From contig DAINAR010000044.1 of assembly GCA_036733345.1 (NCBI GenBank), positions 1 through 25,145 on the forward strand: a stretch of 25,145 nt of DNA, given 5' to 3'. This document shows positions 1 through 7,180 of this stretch, piece by piece (the first letter of the stretch is position 1; each line of letters opens with the position of its first letter). The position numbers and the translations under genes were made by a program. The notes under the pieces were generated by a model. It was not told the DNA's origin. It worked only from the letters and a program-made list of their open reading frames with translations, and did not search any database. Origin of the DNA: JAFGMQ01 sp036733345 (GTDB taxonomy: Bacteria > Desulfobacterota > DSM-4660 > Desulfatiglandales > Desulfatiglandaceae).

Positions 1-11
1 AACGCTTTCAT

Positions 12-31
12 CCACGGGCTAACGCCCCTGG
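12..31. repeat. Imperfect hairpin upstream of the higA-like gene
   Basis: Arms CCACGGGC (12-19) and GCCCCTGG (24-31) pair over 8 positions with one mismatch around the loop TAAC. The pattern resembles the short GGGC/GCCC palindromes scattered between genes in many environmental bacteria. The 69 bases before the next start codon do not encode a recognisable HigB toxin C-terminus in any frame. The hairpin may therefore be a small repeat, or simply spacer structure. Weak call. Confidence 0.3.
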
Positions 32-69
32 TCTTCAGCTTATTTTTTGATAAATGTTGAGGTGATCGA

Positions 70-420
70 ATGAAACCGATTAAAGACGAAAAAACGTACA
101 AAGACAGCTTAAAACGTATTGAAGAACTTTGGGGAGCAGAACAGGATACACCTGAAGGGGATGAACTGGATATTTTATTAGTCCTGATAGAGGCCTACGA
201 AGAAAAACACTGTCCTATCCCTCCTTCGGACCCTGTGGATGCGATCCTGTTCCGGATGGAACAAATGGATATGCAGCGGAAAGAACTTGAGCAGTTTCTC
301 GGCCCCAGAAGCAGAGTCAGCGATGTTTTAAATCGAAAGAGGACCCTGTCACTACCCCAAATTAAAAAGCTACATAAAGAGATGGGAATACCATACGAAA
401 GCCTGATAGGCTCAACATAA
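70..420 (+). CDS. higA: HigA-type antitoxin / HTH transcriptional regulator
   Basis: This 116-residue protein matches the HigA antitoxin architecture. An acidic helical N-terminus (about residues 5-48) is followed by a Cro/C1-type helix-turn-helix (about 58-112). The HTH contains the RSRVSDVLNRKR segment typical of the recognition helix in this family. HigA proteins neutralise a cognate HigB RNase and repress their own operon. The start is supported by GAGGTGA placed 5-6 bases before ATG. In this family the toxin normally lies immediately upstream, but no HigB C-terminus can be read in bases 1-69. The toxin is therefore outside the window, separated by spacer, or absent. The family assignment is fairly firm; the role as an antitoxin is inferred from the family. 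Confidence 0.75.
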   Translation: MKPIKDEKTYKDSLKRIEELWGAEQDTPEGDELDILLVLIEAYEEKHCPIPPSDPVDAILFRMEQMDMQRKELEQFLGPRSRVSDVLNRKRTLSLPQIKKLHKEMGIPYESLIGST

Positions 421-827
421 CCATTCGATTTTTTTATGAACAGTGAACGGGGTCACGTCTTGAACAGTGATTAACAGGTCATAGGGCATGTATGACATAC
501 TAGAATGTGGTCAGATCTACGGTTGACTGTTGTTTAAAATTTTAATAAGGAAAAAGCCCATTTCCAGCCCATTGAGAAAATAATGTGACCTATAATAAAA
601 AGGCCGGAAGTGTGGTTACGTCTGCTTTTATGGTAATGGGTAACGTTCGTGACATATTTACCTGCTGTGTTCATTGTGATAAAAGTGAAGAATGCCACGT
701 CAATCAAGAATAGACGCCTGCCTTTGTGTGTCCGCATGCAGACAGGCCCCGGGGTGCTCCACCATATTGCTATTCTTTAAATACCAATTCCTGTGACCAA
801 TCCTTTCGAAATAATGGATTCGTTGAT

Positions 828-894
828 GCAGGAAACCGTCCAATCCGCCAGCCAGCCATAGGCTGGTAAAAGGCGGACGAGGGTTCGATCCTGC
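828..894. repeat. Nested inverted-repeat element
   Basis: Three nested pairings are visible: outer arms GCAGGA (828-833) and TCCTGC (889-894), middle arms TCCGCC (844-849) and GGCGGA (872-877), and inner arms CCAGCC (852-857) and GGCTGG (861-866) around loop ATA. Together they could fold into one long cruciform or RNA hairpin of about 67 bases. This may be a degenerate mobile repeat. Nothing identifies a named element. Confidence 0.4.
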
Positions 895-933
895 CTCAGG
901 CAGACAAGCCGTGCCTAGCGGCAGACAAGTCCC

Positions 934-947
934 CGCCCCTTGGGGCG
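934..947. repeat. Perfect 6-bp GC hairpin
   Basis: CGCCCC (934-939) pairs with GGGGCG (942-947) around TT. It sits just after two copies of the string GGCAGACAAG (899-908 and 920-929) and 17 bases before the next, longer hairpin. Part of the same structured spacer. Confidence 0.4.
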
Positions 948-964
948 TTCAATGCTTTTTAAGA

Positions 965-989
965 TACCCCGCTGCTCTGCGGCGGGGTA
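965..989. repeat. 11-bp hairpin, TACCCCGC-type dispersed palindrome
   Basis: TACCCCGCTGC (965-975) pairs with GCGGCGGGGTA (979-989) around the loop TCT, with a single G-T wobble, and is followed by GTTTATTA. Palindromes of this CCCCGC..GCGGGG type recur as intergenic repeats in many Desulfobacterota and related genomes. It could also act as a terminator for the minus-strand HDAC gene that ends at 1046, although no strong U tract follows on that side. Confidence 0.45.
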
Positions 990-1045
990 GTTTATTATCA
1001 AGGGCAGAACCCAATTTCATTATAATCTTATGTACGTGCCCTATA

Positions 1046-2197
1046 TCATGGTTTTAAAATCGGATGGGTCTTGAGCAACCTTTCGAGCAGCGCTTCGATG
1101 TCGGTCCTTATCGGTCCGTCAAGCGGCTCGTCCAGCCTGTTCAAAAAGAGGCCTTCGAAATATGCCTCCTTTTTGTCCTCATCCCAGGGTACCCCACGCA
1201 ATAGCCGAATCCCTTCAGGGGGAATTTCTTCCGGAAGCGTACGGCGGCTCAGCATGGCCCAAATACCCGTCCATGCCCTGGCCAGGGCGATGGGGTGATA
1301 CCCGCCCCCACCGATCACCAGGAGGGCAGGCGACGCCTCCTGGCCCTTTTTTGGGGCCAGTTTCAAGGTCTCGTGAACGATTTCGAGGAAGAACCGGTTA
1401 GATATGCGAAACTTTCCCAGGGGATCACAAAAGAGCATGTCCGTCCCGGATTGAAGCACGGCCGCATCCGGTTTGAAGGAATGGAAGAGCCGCGGCCAGA
1501 GGGTTCGAAGCACCATGCGGTATTCACTGTCGTTTGTGTCTCTGGGGAGGGGAATGTTGACCTCGTTTTCTACCGGACCCTTGTCCTCAATGCCTCCTCC
1601 CTTAAAGGGGAATGCATAGGCCGTATCCATATGCGCGGAGACCACCAGAACACCGGGGTCATTACGGAAAGCAAAAGCCACGCCGTCCGCATGGTGCGCA
1701 TCAATGTCCAGGTATATCACACGCATGCCCTCACGCCGAAATCGCATGACTCCCAGGGCCGCGTCGTTGAAATAACAAAAGCCACGGGCACGATCCGGCA
1801 TGGCGTGATGCATCCCGCCTGTGGGGCTGAAAACCGTTTTACCCTGGATCACCTGTTCGGCCCCCAGGATGCTGGCGCCCACGGCCGTTGCGGGGATGGT
1901 AAAGATCCCTTCAAACCATGGGTTTTCAAAATTTCCCAAATTATATCGTTCCCGATAGGCCTTGAAGATTCCCCCTTCCCGTTCACAGCGCTCGATAGCC
2001 GTCACATAGTCGGGGGTGTGGAACCATTCCAGCTCCGCACGGGTGGCCCTGCGCGCCCGGACCGTTTCATCGGCTCTGAGTGCCCCATAGCTCCGTATCA
2101 GGTCCATTGCCAGCCCGGACCTGGGGATGGCCAGAGGATGATTTGTGCCGAAAATAGATTTTTTGTAAACGGGAGAATCGATCAGAACACATTGCAT
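1046..2197 (-). CDS. AcuC-like class I histone deacetylase family hydrolase
   Basis: This 383-residue zinc amidohydrolase of the arginase/HDAC fold resembles bacterial AcuC (acetoin utilisation) and eukaryotic class I HDACs. The full catalytic set is visible. The HH pair is H130-H131 in GGMHHAMPDRARGFCYFN. The zinc ligands are D166 and H168 in YLDIDAHHADG and D253 in SGTDML. The transition-state tyrosine is Y300 in GGGGYHP. D164 matches the charge-relay aspartate. Known members remove acetyl groups from lysines, for example on acetyl-CoA synthetase, or from small amides; no acs or acu genes lie beside it to decide. ATG start with AGGTAA about 12 bases upstream. It is one of three HDAC-superfamily genes within 6 kb and the only one on this strand. 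The activity class is confident; the substrate is unknown. Confidence 0.88.
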   Translation of the reverse strand: MQCVLIDSPVYKKSIFGTNHPLAIPRSGLAMDLIRSYGALRADETVRARRATRAELEWFHTPDYVTAIERCEREGGIFKAYRERYNLGNFENPWFEGIFTIPATAVGASILGAEQVIQGKTVFSPTGGMHHAMPDRARGFCYFNDAALGVMRFRREGMRVIYLDIDAHHADGVAFAFRNDPGVLVVSAHMDTAYAFPFKGGGIEDKGPVENEVNIPLPRDTNDSEYRMVLRTLWPRLFHSFKPDAAVLQSGTDMLFCDPLGKFRISNRFFLEIVHETLKLAPKKGQEASPALLVIGGGGYHPIALARAWTGIWAMLSRRTLPEEIPPEGIRLLRGVPWDEDKKEAYFEGLFLNRLDEPLDGPIRTDIEALLERLLKTHPILKP

Positions 2198-2600
2198 TTG
2201 ATCACATTACCTGCTTGAATTATGGAAACATTTCCAGGGATAAAAAACCACCGCTCCCGGGTCCTTGAAAAACTGGACCCTAACATTGCAAAAGTCGAAG
2301 ATGCCGCAGATCCAGGGCGTCCAGGGCGAAGCTGTAGTACTTTGCCTCTCGCCTTCAAAAAATGTATCATGTTGCCCTATATACTTCAATAATGAACTTA
2401 TCGACTTGTCGACGCGTTCGACGCGGATTAAGATAACACCTTAATATGATTTCAATATTGTCTAAAATTCCATTATTTTTCTGGCTTAGACTAGTGTTTT
2501 TGACATCAAAAATCACCTTCCTCAACCTCACCTGCATCAGCCTGAACCAGTTGATCATTAAAATCTATGCGTAGAATAGAGGGTTTTTCACCGCAATAAA

Positions 2601-2664
2601 TGCGGAGAAAAAAATTGATTTTGCGGAGAATAAGGGGTATATTTACCGTAAAACGTGCGGAGAA
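2601..2664 (+). promoter_or_regulatory. Three TGCGGAGAA repeats over the fic promoter (putative operator)
   Basis: Exact copies of TGCGGAGAA lie at 2601-2609, 2622-2630 and 2656-2664. The first is also the right arm of a short palindrome (CCGCA ATAAA TGCGG, 2591-2605). The middle copy sits in the spacer of a predicted promoter, and the last overlaps the fic Shine-Dalgarno GGAG. Start-to-start distances are 21 and 34 bases. The Fic protein carries a C-terminal winged-helix-like domain, so autoregulation through these sites is a reasonable inference. Confidence 0.5.
2615..2643 (+). promoter_or_regulatory. Sigma-70-like promoter of fic
   Basis: TTGATT (2615-2620), a 17-base spacer and TATATT (2638-2643) make a good -35/-10 pair, predicting transcription from about 2650. 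This puts the upstream ATG at 2600 outside the message and supports the start at 2666/2669. The spacer contains one TGCGGAGAA repeat. Confidence 0.55.
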
Positions 2665-2665
2665 T

Positions 2666-3772
2666 ATGATGTATATCCATGAATTAGATGACTGGCCTGA
2701 TTTCAGATGGGACCGCGGAAAGCTGGCCGAAAGGCTGGCAGCCGTGCGCCATCAGCAGGGCAGACTGATCGGCAGGATGGAAGCTCTTGGTTTTGATTTA
2801 AGGGAAGAGGCTGTTTTGCACACCCTTACTGAAGAAGTGTTAAAGTCGAGCGAGATCGAGGGAAAAACACTGGAGAGGTCGCAGGTGCGCTCGTCAATAG
2901 CGCGCCGCCTTGGAATGGATATCGGTGCCCTTACGCCTGCTGACAGGAATGTCGAAGGCGTGGTAGAAATGATGCTTGATGCCGTCGAAAAATACAGTGA
3001 AACGCTTACATCCAAACGCCTGTTTGCATGGCATGCGGCTCTTTTCCCGACAGGTCACAGCGGCATGAAAAAAATAACGGTGGGCGCCTGGCGTACTGAT
3101 CAATCCGGACCCATGCAGGTTGTATCAGGACCTGTCGGACGCGAGGGTATACATTATCAAGCGCCTGCCGCGGAAAGGCTTGAGGAGGAGATGGCCTCTT
3201 TTCTTTCATGGGTTAATCGCCAAGATGACAGTGATCCAGTGCTGAAAGCGGCAATTGCCCATTTATGGTTTGTAACTATCCATCCATTTGACGACGGAAA
3301 CGGTCGAATAGCCCGTGCCATCGCTGATATGCTGCTGGCGCGTTCAGAACAGAGCCCGCAACGTTTTTACAGCATGTCTGCCCGGATGCGTAAAGAAAGG
3401 AATTCATACTACGATATCCTTCAGGCAACACAAACGAAGGATCTGGACATAACAAACTGGCTTGAATGGTTCCTTGAATGTCTTGCTCAAGCCATTAACG
3501 GCGCTGAAAATACTCTTGTAGCGGTTCTCAGGAAAGCACGGTTCTGGGAGGTGCACAGGGGCGAGCAATTCAATGAACGGCAACGCGCTATTATCATGAG
3601 GCTATTGGACAAGTTTGAAGGCAAACTTACATCGTCCAGGTGGGCAAAATTAACGAAATGCTCTCAAGATACGGCATTACGCGATATTGACAATCTTTTA
3701 AGTCGGAATATCCTGATCAAAGAGCCGGGCGGAGGGCGAAGCACCAGCTATGCTCTGGCCGATATCGAATGA
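2666..3772 (+). CDS. Fic family adenylyltransferase with DUF4172 N-terminus and C-terminal HTH
   Basis: This Fic-domain protein of 368 residues uses the ATG at 2666 or 2669. The longer frame from 2600 is rejected because it reads through the promoter. The N-terminus has the DUF4172 hallmark HELDDWPDFRWD. An autoinhibitory motif of the (S/T)xxxE(G/N) type is present as SSEIEG (61-66), making this a class II Fic with its inhibitory helix ahead of the core. The catalytic loop HPFDDGNGR is intact at 206-214, with H206 as the base. Residues after about 300 look like a winged helix (TKCSQDTALRDIDNLL). Fic enzymes transfer AMP from ATP to target hydroxyls. The target is unknown. A 33-codon ORF and an HDAC gene follow closely, suggesting cotranscription. 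Confidence 0.88.
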   Translation: MMYIHELDDWPDFRWDRGKLAERLAAVRHQQGRLIGRMEALGFDLREEAVLHTLTEEVLKSSEIEGKTLERSQVRSSIARRLGMDIGALTPADRNVEGVVEMMLDAVEKYSETLTSKRLFAWHAALFPTGHSGMKKITVGAWRTDQSGPMQVVSGPVGREGIHYQAPAAERLEEEMASFLSWVNRQDDSDPVLKAAIAHLWFVTIHPFDDGNGRIARAIADMLLARSEQSPQRFYSMSARMRKERNSYYDILQATQTKDLDITNWLEWFLECLAQAINGAENTLVAVLRKARFWEVHRGEQFNERQRAIIMRLLDKFEGKLTSSRWAKLTKCSQDTALRDIDNLLSRNILIKEPGGGRSTSYALADIE

Positions 3773-3786
3773 GAAAGAGAAATATT

Positions 3787-3888
3787 ATGATCAATGAATA
3801 TGATGATGTAGATATGGTAATTGTTTGGGAGACTGTTAAAAGAGATATTTCTTCATCAATATCCATGATTGACAAAATCATCTCTTAA
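3787..3888 (+). CDS. Possible small acidic protein (33 residues)
   Basis: An ATG-initiated frame of 33 codons starts 14 bases after the fic stop and ends 6 bases before the next HDAC start. It reads MINEYDDVDMVIVWETV and ends in SMIDKIIS. A purine-rich GAGAAAGAG precedes it at a usable but imperfect distance. It resembles no family I recognise. The tight packing is the main argument that it is translated and couples fic to the HDAC gene. It may equally be chance. Confidence 0.3.
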   Translation: MINEYDDVDMVIVWETVKRDISSSISMIDKIIS

Positions 3889-3894
3889 GGAAAC

Positions 3895-4674
3895 ATGACC
3901 ATGAAAATAATATTCCATGAACGCTATTACAATTCCAGTTATGCAATGGACCCTGCGGCTGCCGAGTGGCGCCTGGAAGGGATCATGGCATTAATAAAAA
4001 GCAAGCCTGAACAGTATGAGATTATCACGCCGTACCCGGCCGGTGAAGATGACATCTTAAGGGCCCACGGCAGGGATCAGTATGAGCTTATCAGGAGAAA
4101 CGCCCTGCTCTATGAACTGGCGGCATTAGCCGCCGGAGGGGCAATAAGGGCAGCTGAAACTGCGTATGACGGAGATCCTGCTTTTGCGGTGATCCGGCCT
4201 CCCGGGCATCATGCATCGGCAGATTCATGCTGGGGTTTCTGTTACTTCAACAATATGTCAATAAGCCTGCTTAAGCTTTTTTCGGATAAGAAGATTAAAA
4301 AGGCCTTTATCCTTGATTTTGATCTCCACACCGGAGACGGGAATATAAACATACTCCAGAACCGCAGGGACGGATTTAAAGTCCAGATACTCAATCCTGG
4401 TTCGCCGGACAGGAAAAGCTATCTTCAGGAAGTTGAAGAATACATGAAAGATATTAAGGATGTCGATATATTTGCGGCATCAGCAGGCTTTGACCAGGGA
4501 ATCTCCGACTGGGGCTCCCTTCTGTATCCTGAGGATTACACAGAGCTTGGAAGACTGATGAAGGTATATTCCGAGAAGATCTGCAAAGGACGAAGATACG
4601 CTGTCCTGGAAGGCGGCTACAACCATGAAGCAATAGGTGTGAATACGGATTCCTTTTGCAAAGGGTTCGAGTAG
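3895..4674 (+). CDS. Histone deacetylase / acetylpolyamine amidohydrolase family protein
   Basis: This compact 259-residue HDAC-fold hydrolase is shorter than AcuC. Active-site elements are complete: H105-H106 in RPPGHHAS, GFCYFNN at 114-120, zinc ligands D143 and H145 in LDFDLHTGDGN, D200 in ASAGFD, and the catalytic tyrosine Y242 in LEGGYNHEA. The second His of the usual DLHH is Thr here (DLHT), which does not touch the zinc. The family deacetylates lysines, acetylpolyamines or related amides, and this type occurs in archaea and Desulfobacterota. AAGGA precedes ATG by a few bases; a second in-frame ATG at 3901 is possible. It converges on an MFS exporter gene, with only 88 bases between their 3' ends and no strong terminator seen. 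Substrate unknown. Confidence 0.85.
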   Translation: MTMKIIFHERYYNSSYAMDPAAAEWRLEGIMALIKSKPEQYEIITPYPAGEDDILRAHGRDQYELIRRNALLYELAALAAGGAIRAAETAYDGDPAFAVIRPPGHHASADSCWGFCYFNNMSISLLKLFSDKKIKKAFILDFDLHTGDGNINILQNRRDGFKVQILNPGSPDRKSYLQEVEEYMKDIKDVDIFAASAGFDQGISDWGSLLYPEDYTELGRLMKVYSEKICKGRRYAVLEGGYNHEAIGVNTDSFCKGFE

Positions 4675-4762
4675 GGGGACAACTGCCCTGCCCTTCCCTA
4701 TAATTCTGCTGTTTTATTTTCATTTTAAACAGGGACCTGCATGAATCTGAATGCTAAATGGA

Positions 4763-5926
4763 TTAACGTTCAGGATTTTGTCGCTTATCACTGGGAAGCA
4801 ACACAGCTAAAATTGTGCACGCTATAGGCAGGAAAGCCAGCACTGTAAATGTAGCATGCAGGCCGTGGTGATCAGCAATCCACCCGAGAACAGGAGTTAT
4901 AATCCCACCGAAGGAAAAAGCCAGGCCGAGGGTTATCCCGGAAGCAAAACCAACACGGTTTGGCAGGTAGGTCTGACCCAGTACAATCAGGGGGCCCGTT
5001 GCGGCAGAATTGAGAAGTCCAATGGGAATCAGCATAAACATGGCCCATAAAGGATCAGAGGTATATACGAATATTGGAAATATGACCGTGAGGATTAAGA
5101 ATTCAGTCACCACAGCAATTCGCAGGCCCACCCGGTCCGCCAACCTCCCGCCCAGAATATTACCCACTATGCCTGAGGTGAAGAACAGGCTCAAAGCAAA
5201 CGCACCTGCAGCCCTGGACTGGTTGAGGACATTAATCCAGAAAAGAGGAAGAAATGTATTTATCCCATAGAATATAACAGAACGAATAAGAACCAGAAAA
5301 GCAAGGCATGAAAAAGAGCCCCATTCATCAGTACCCTTTACCTGCTCCTGTATATCTGTCTTCACTCCCGCATCCTTCTGTTTCCACAGCCCGGGAAGGA
5401 AAAAGACCAGCAATAGAGTCACGGTAATTGCCGGAAGAGCCAGGAAGGCAGTTCCCTTTAAACCCCACCTGAGGAGGGCAAAGTTGGCAACCAGAGGCCC
5501 TGAGGCAAACCCGAGCAGGCCTCCGATGGCAAAAATACTCATGGCGGTTGCCTTTTTTGCGCCTGCGAAGCGGTTTACAAGACGGGCACCTTCAGGATGG
5601 AATGCGGCAACCCCGATGCCGCTCAATCCGACAGCTATAAGACCAGTCCCATAAGTCGGCGCCAGACCGACACAGGATAAACCAAAGCCTGCAAGGATAA
5701 CACCAATCGGGACGAGCCACGGTCTAGAGAGCCGGTCGGCAACATACCCGAATACAGGCTGAGTAATTGTCGAGACAAGTGTCGTAGTGAACACGATTGC
5801 TGCGGCAGCGGCATAGGTAAGATCGTGTGCGGCGATAAAAAAAGGAAGAAGAACCGGGATGGCACCCTGATTGATATCCGTTGACATATGGGCCAGAGTA
5901 AGAAGTCCAACAGATCTGTATTTCAA
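4763..5926 (-). CDS. MFS exporter, fosmidomycin-resistance (Fsr) type
   Basis: This is a 12-helix major facilitator protein of about 387 residues. The N-terminal signature LAHMSTDINQGAIPVLLPFF matches the Fsr subgroup (consensus LAH..xDxNQGxxPALLPF). The loop motif GYVADRLSRP follows helix 2, and the matching C-terminal half has GGRLADRVGLR. Fsr proteins export fosmidomycin and are often general drug or metabolite exporters. The start is chosen as TTG at 5926, because AGGAGGAG lies 4-5 bases upstream. The longer frame from TTG 5941 would bury that ribosome site in the coding sequence. A near-consensus promoter lies at 6003-6030. The gene is flanked on both sides by HDAC-family genes, which hints at a shared substrate but does not prove it. 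Confidence 0.85.
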   Translation of the reverse strand: MKYRSVGLLTLAHMSTDINQGAIPVLLPFFIAAHDLTYAAAAAIVFTTTLVSTITQPVFGYVADRLSRPWLVPIGVILAGFGLSCVGLAPTYGTGLIAVGLSGIGVAAFHPEGARLVNRFAGAKKATAMSIFAIGGLLGFASGPLVANFALLRWGLKGTAFLALPAITVTLLLVFFLPGLWKQKDAGVKTDIQEQVKGTDEWGSFSCLAFLVLIRSVIFYGINTFLPLFWINVLNQSRAAGAFALSLFFTSGIVGNILGGRLADRVGLRIAVVTEFLILTVIFPIFVYTSDPLWAMFMLIPIGLLNSAATGPLIVLGQTYLPNRVGFASGITLGLAFSFGGIITPVLGWIADHHGLHATFTVLAFLPIACTILAVLLPSDKRQNPER

Positions 5927-6002
5927 AACTCCTCCTGACAACCGCAGTTAAATATCAATTCAGGATATCCGGACTGGCAATGCACAATCGCAGAGACTTT
6001 AA

Positions 6003-6030
6003 ATTAAATAGTGTGCCTGAATGTTGTCAA
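6003..6030 (-). promoter_or_regulatory. Promoter of the Fsr-type MFS gene
   Basis: Read on the minus strand, TTGACA (6030-6025) is separated by 16 bases from TTTAAT (6008-6003). This is a strong sigma-70-like pair giving a transcript start near 5996 and a leader of about 70 bases. Confidence 0.55.
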
Positions 6031-6097
6031 GGGAAATTTAGTCAGCGGAAATCGGGCCCTGGTTTTCTGTTAACTATTAGTTGGCAGCAACAAATTC

Positions 6098-6126
6098 TTG
6101 ATTTGGGATGTATTTTCACTTAAATA
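6098..6126 (+). promoter_or_regulatory. Candidate promoter of the third HDAC-family gene
   Basis: TTGATT (6098-6103), a 17-base spacer and TAAATA (6121-6126) lie 80 bases before the start codon, in very AT-rich sequence. The match is moderate and the run of TATATA allows other registers. Confidence 0.35.
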
Positions 6127-6207
6127 TATATAAAAAGAAGGTTTTTCAGGTACATCACTATAAAGATGCGTTATTGAAAATCGGGCAGTAATTAACAGGA
6201 GTGTCTT

Positions 6208-7053
6208 ATGGCGGAAACAAAAACAGGCGTCTTTTTCCATCCTTCCTTCAGCGGGAAGGAATGGATTATTATCGGGAATAAGTTCCGTAATTTTCCAGGC
6301 GTAATGGAGGATGCTCTCAGTATGGAAGGAGTCAGGTGGTTTATTCCTGAGAAGGTTTCTGAAGAGCTCCTGCTCAAAATCCATACTCCGCGGTTAGTTG
6401 AAGACCTGAAAAGGGCCTGGTATTGTGAAGGTGCCCTTTATTCTGTGGGTGGGTGTGTTGAGGCAACAGAAAAAATACTCTCAGGCGAGATTAAAAACGC
6501 CCTTGTTTTTACAGTGGCGGCAGGTCACCATGCAGAGCAGAACTACGCCTGGGGCGGGACATATGCTTCCTGCGCCGGCCCTTCAGTATACAATGCACGC
6601 AGGAAGTCAGGCCCCAGGAGATTTGCGATCCTTGACACGGACTGCCACCACGGAAACGGTACGAGGAGTATCTTCCGGGAGGATCTGGACGTGCTCCATG
6701 TCTGTTTCTGCGACTATAACACAATAGAAAGTGAAGGCACCAAGATATGTGTGGATACAGGATGGTACAGCAGTGATGAATCGTACATGCAAAGAGTTAA
6801 AGAGGAGTTCTTTGAAAGAGCAGCAGATTTCAGGCCCGACATGATCCTTCACAATCTGGGCCATGACACATGCATGGGAGATTATGGTGACCGGGGCCTA
6901 TCACAGGAGTTTTTTCCCTGGCTGGCTGCGGAAGTAAAGACCTGCGCGGAAAAGATATGCGGCGGCAGGTATCTTGTATTAACCCACGGGGGTGACCGTG
7001 CGGATGTAGCGGAATATATCTTTCCAAGGATTATCGAAATCCTGGCGCAATGA
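6208..7053 (+). CDS. Divergent HDAC-superfamily protein lacking the catalytic tyrosine
   Basis: This 281-residue HDAC-fold protein keeps the metal site: H107-H108 in AAGHHAEQN, D145 and H147 in ILDTDCHHGNGT, and D220 in LGHDTCMGDYGD. Two usual elements are changed. The GFCxFN strand after HH is replaced by WGGTYASCAG, and the GGGY loop that supplies the transition-state tyrosine reads THGGDRADVAEY. From memory, the GG-x-R-x-DVA-x-Y ending defines a recognisable prokaryotic subfamily rather than a random decay. Metal binding is likely; whether it deacetylates, and by what mechanism, is open. Class IIa eukaryotic HDACs also lack this tyrosine and are weak on acetyl-lysine. ATG follows AGGAG by 7 bases. 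It is divergent from the MFS gene and ends at a strong terminator. Confidence 0.8.
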   Translation: MAETKTGVFFHPSFSGKEWIIIGNKFRNFPGVMEDALSMEGVRWFIPEKVSEELLLKIHTPRLVEDLKRAWYCEGALYSVGGCVEATEKILSGEIKNALVFTVAAGHHAEQNYAWGGTYASCAGPSVYNARRKSGPRRFAILDTDCHHGNGTRSIFREDLDVLHVCFCDYNTIESEGTKICVDTGWYSSDESYMQRVKEEFFERAADFRPDMILHNLGHDTCMGDYGDRGLSQEFFPWLAAEVKTCAEKICGGRYLVLTHGGDRADVAEYIFPRIIEILAQ

Positions 7054-7123
7054 GATAGAGATTAAATTTCGGGCAACATTTTATAAAAGTTAAACGGGCA
7101 ATGCACGGATATAGCTTTTAAAA

Positions 7124-7165
7124 AAAAGGAGGTTTGAAGCAATACGCCCCCCCAAACCTCCTTTT
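7124..7165. terminator. Bidirectional intrinsic terminator
   Basis: A perfect 13-bp inverted repeat (AAAAGGAGGTTTG at 7124-7136, CAAACCTCCTTTT at 7153-7165) surrounds a 16-base loop. It is preceded by a run of A residues and followed by TTTTATT, giving U tracts in both directions. It lies between two convergent genes and should stop both. Confidence 0.85.
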
Positions 7166-7180
7166 ATTAACAGATAATGC

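Larger units (their letters stand above)
421..1045. other. Non-coding spacer of about 625 bases with several hairpins
   Basis: No convincing gene is seen. A 67-codon minus-strand ORF here lacks a ribosome site and any family signature. The left half is plain AT-rich sequence. From about 820 onward the spacer is dense in secondary structure and short repeats, listed separately. A GGTTCGATCC string at 882-891 looks like a tRNA T-loop, but no paired stem or acceptor arm accompanies it. The region lies between higA and the 3' end of the first HDAC gene, so it may contain terminators for either direction. Confidence 0.6.
2198..2665. other. Spacer between divergent HDAC and fic genes
   Basis: About 470 bases with no gene that can be supported. 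The short minus-strand ORFs here overlap one another and show no family features. The spacer includes a near-tandem TCGACTTG-TCGACGCGT-TCGACGCGG run (2401-2426). Its right 75 bases hold the fic promoter and three TGCGGAGAA repeats, listed separately. No clear promoter was found for the leftward HDAC gene. Confidence 0.55.

Noticed and set aside
880..900. GGTTCGATCC resembling a tRNA T-loop
   Set aside because: No matching T-stem, anticodon arm or acceptor stem can be drawn around it.
1295..2218. 307-codon open frame antisense to the AcuC-like gene
   Set aside because: It is a GC-driven shadow of a gene with a complete HDAC active site; the antisense protein shows no family motif or ribosome site.
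2600..2665. Upstream in-frame ATG of fic adding 22 residues
   Set aside because: The stretch contains a promoter and two and a half operator-like repeats, and the protein family begins near the later ATG.
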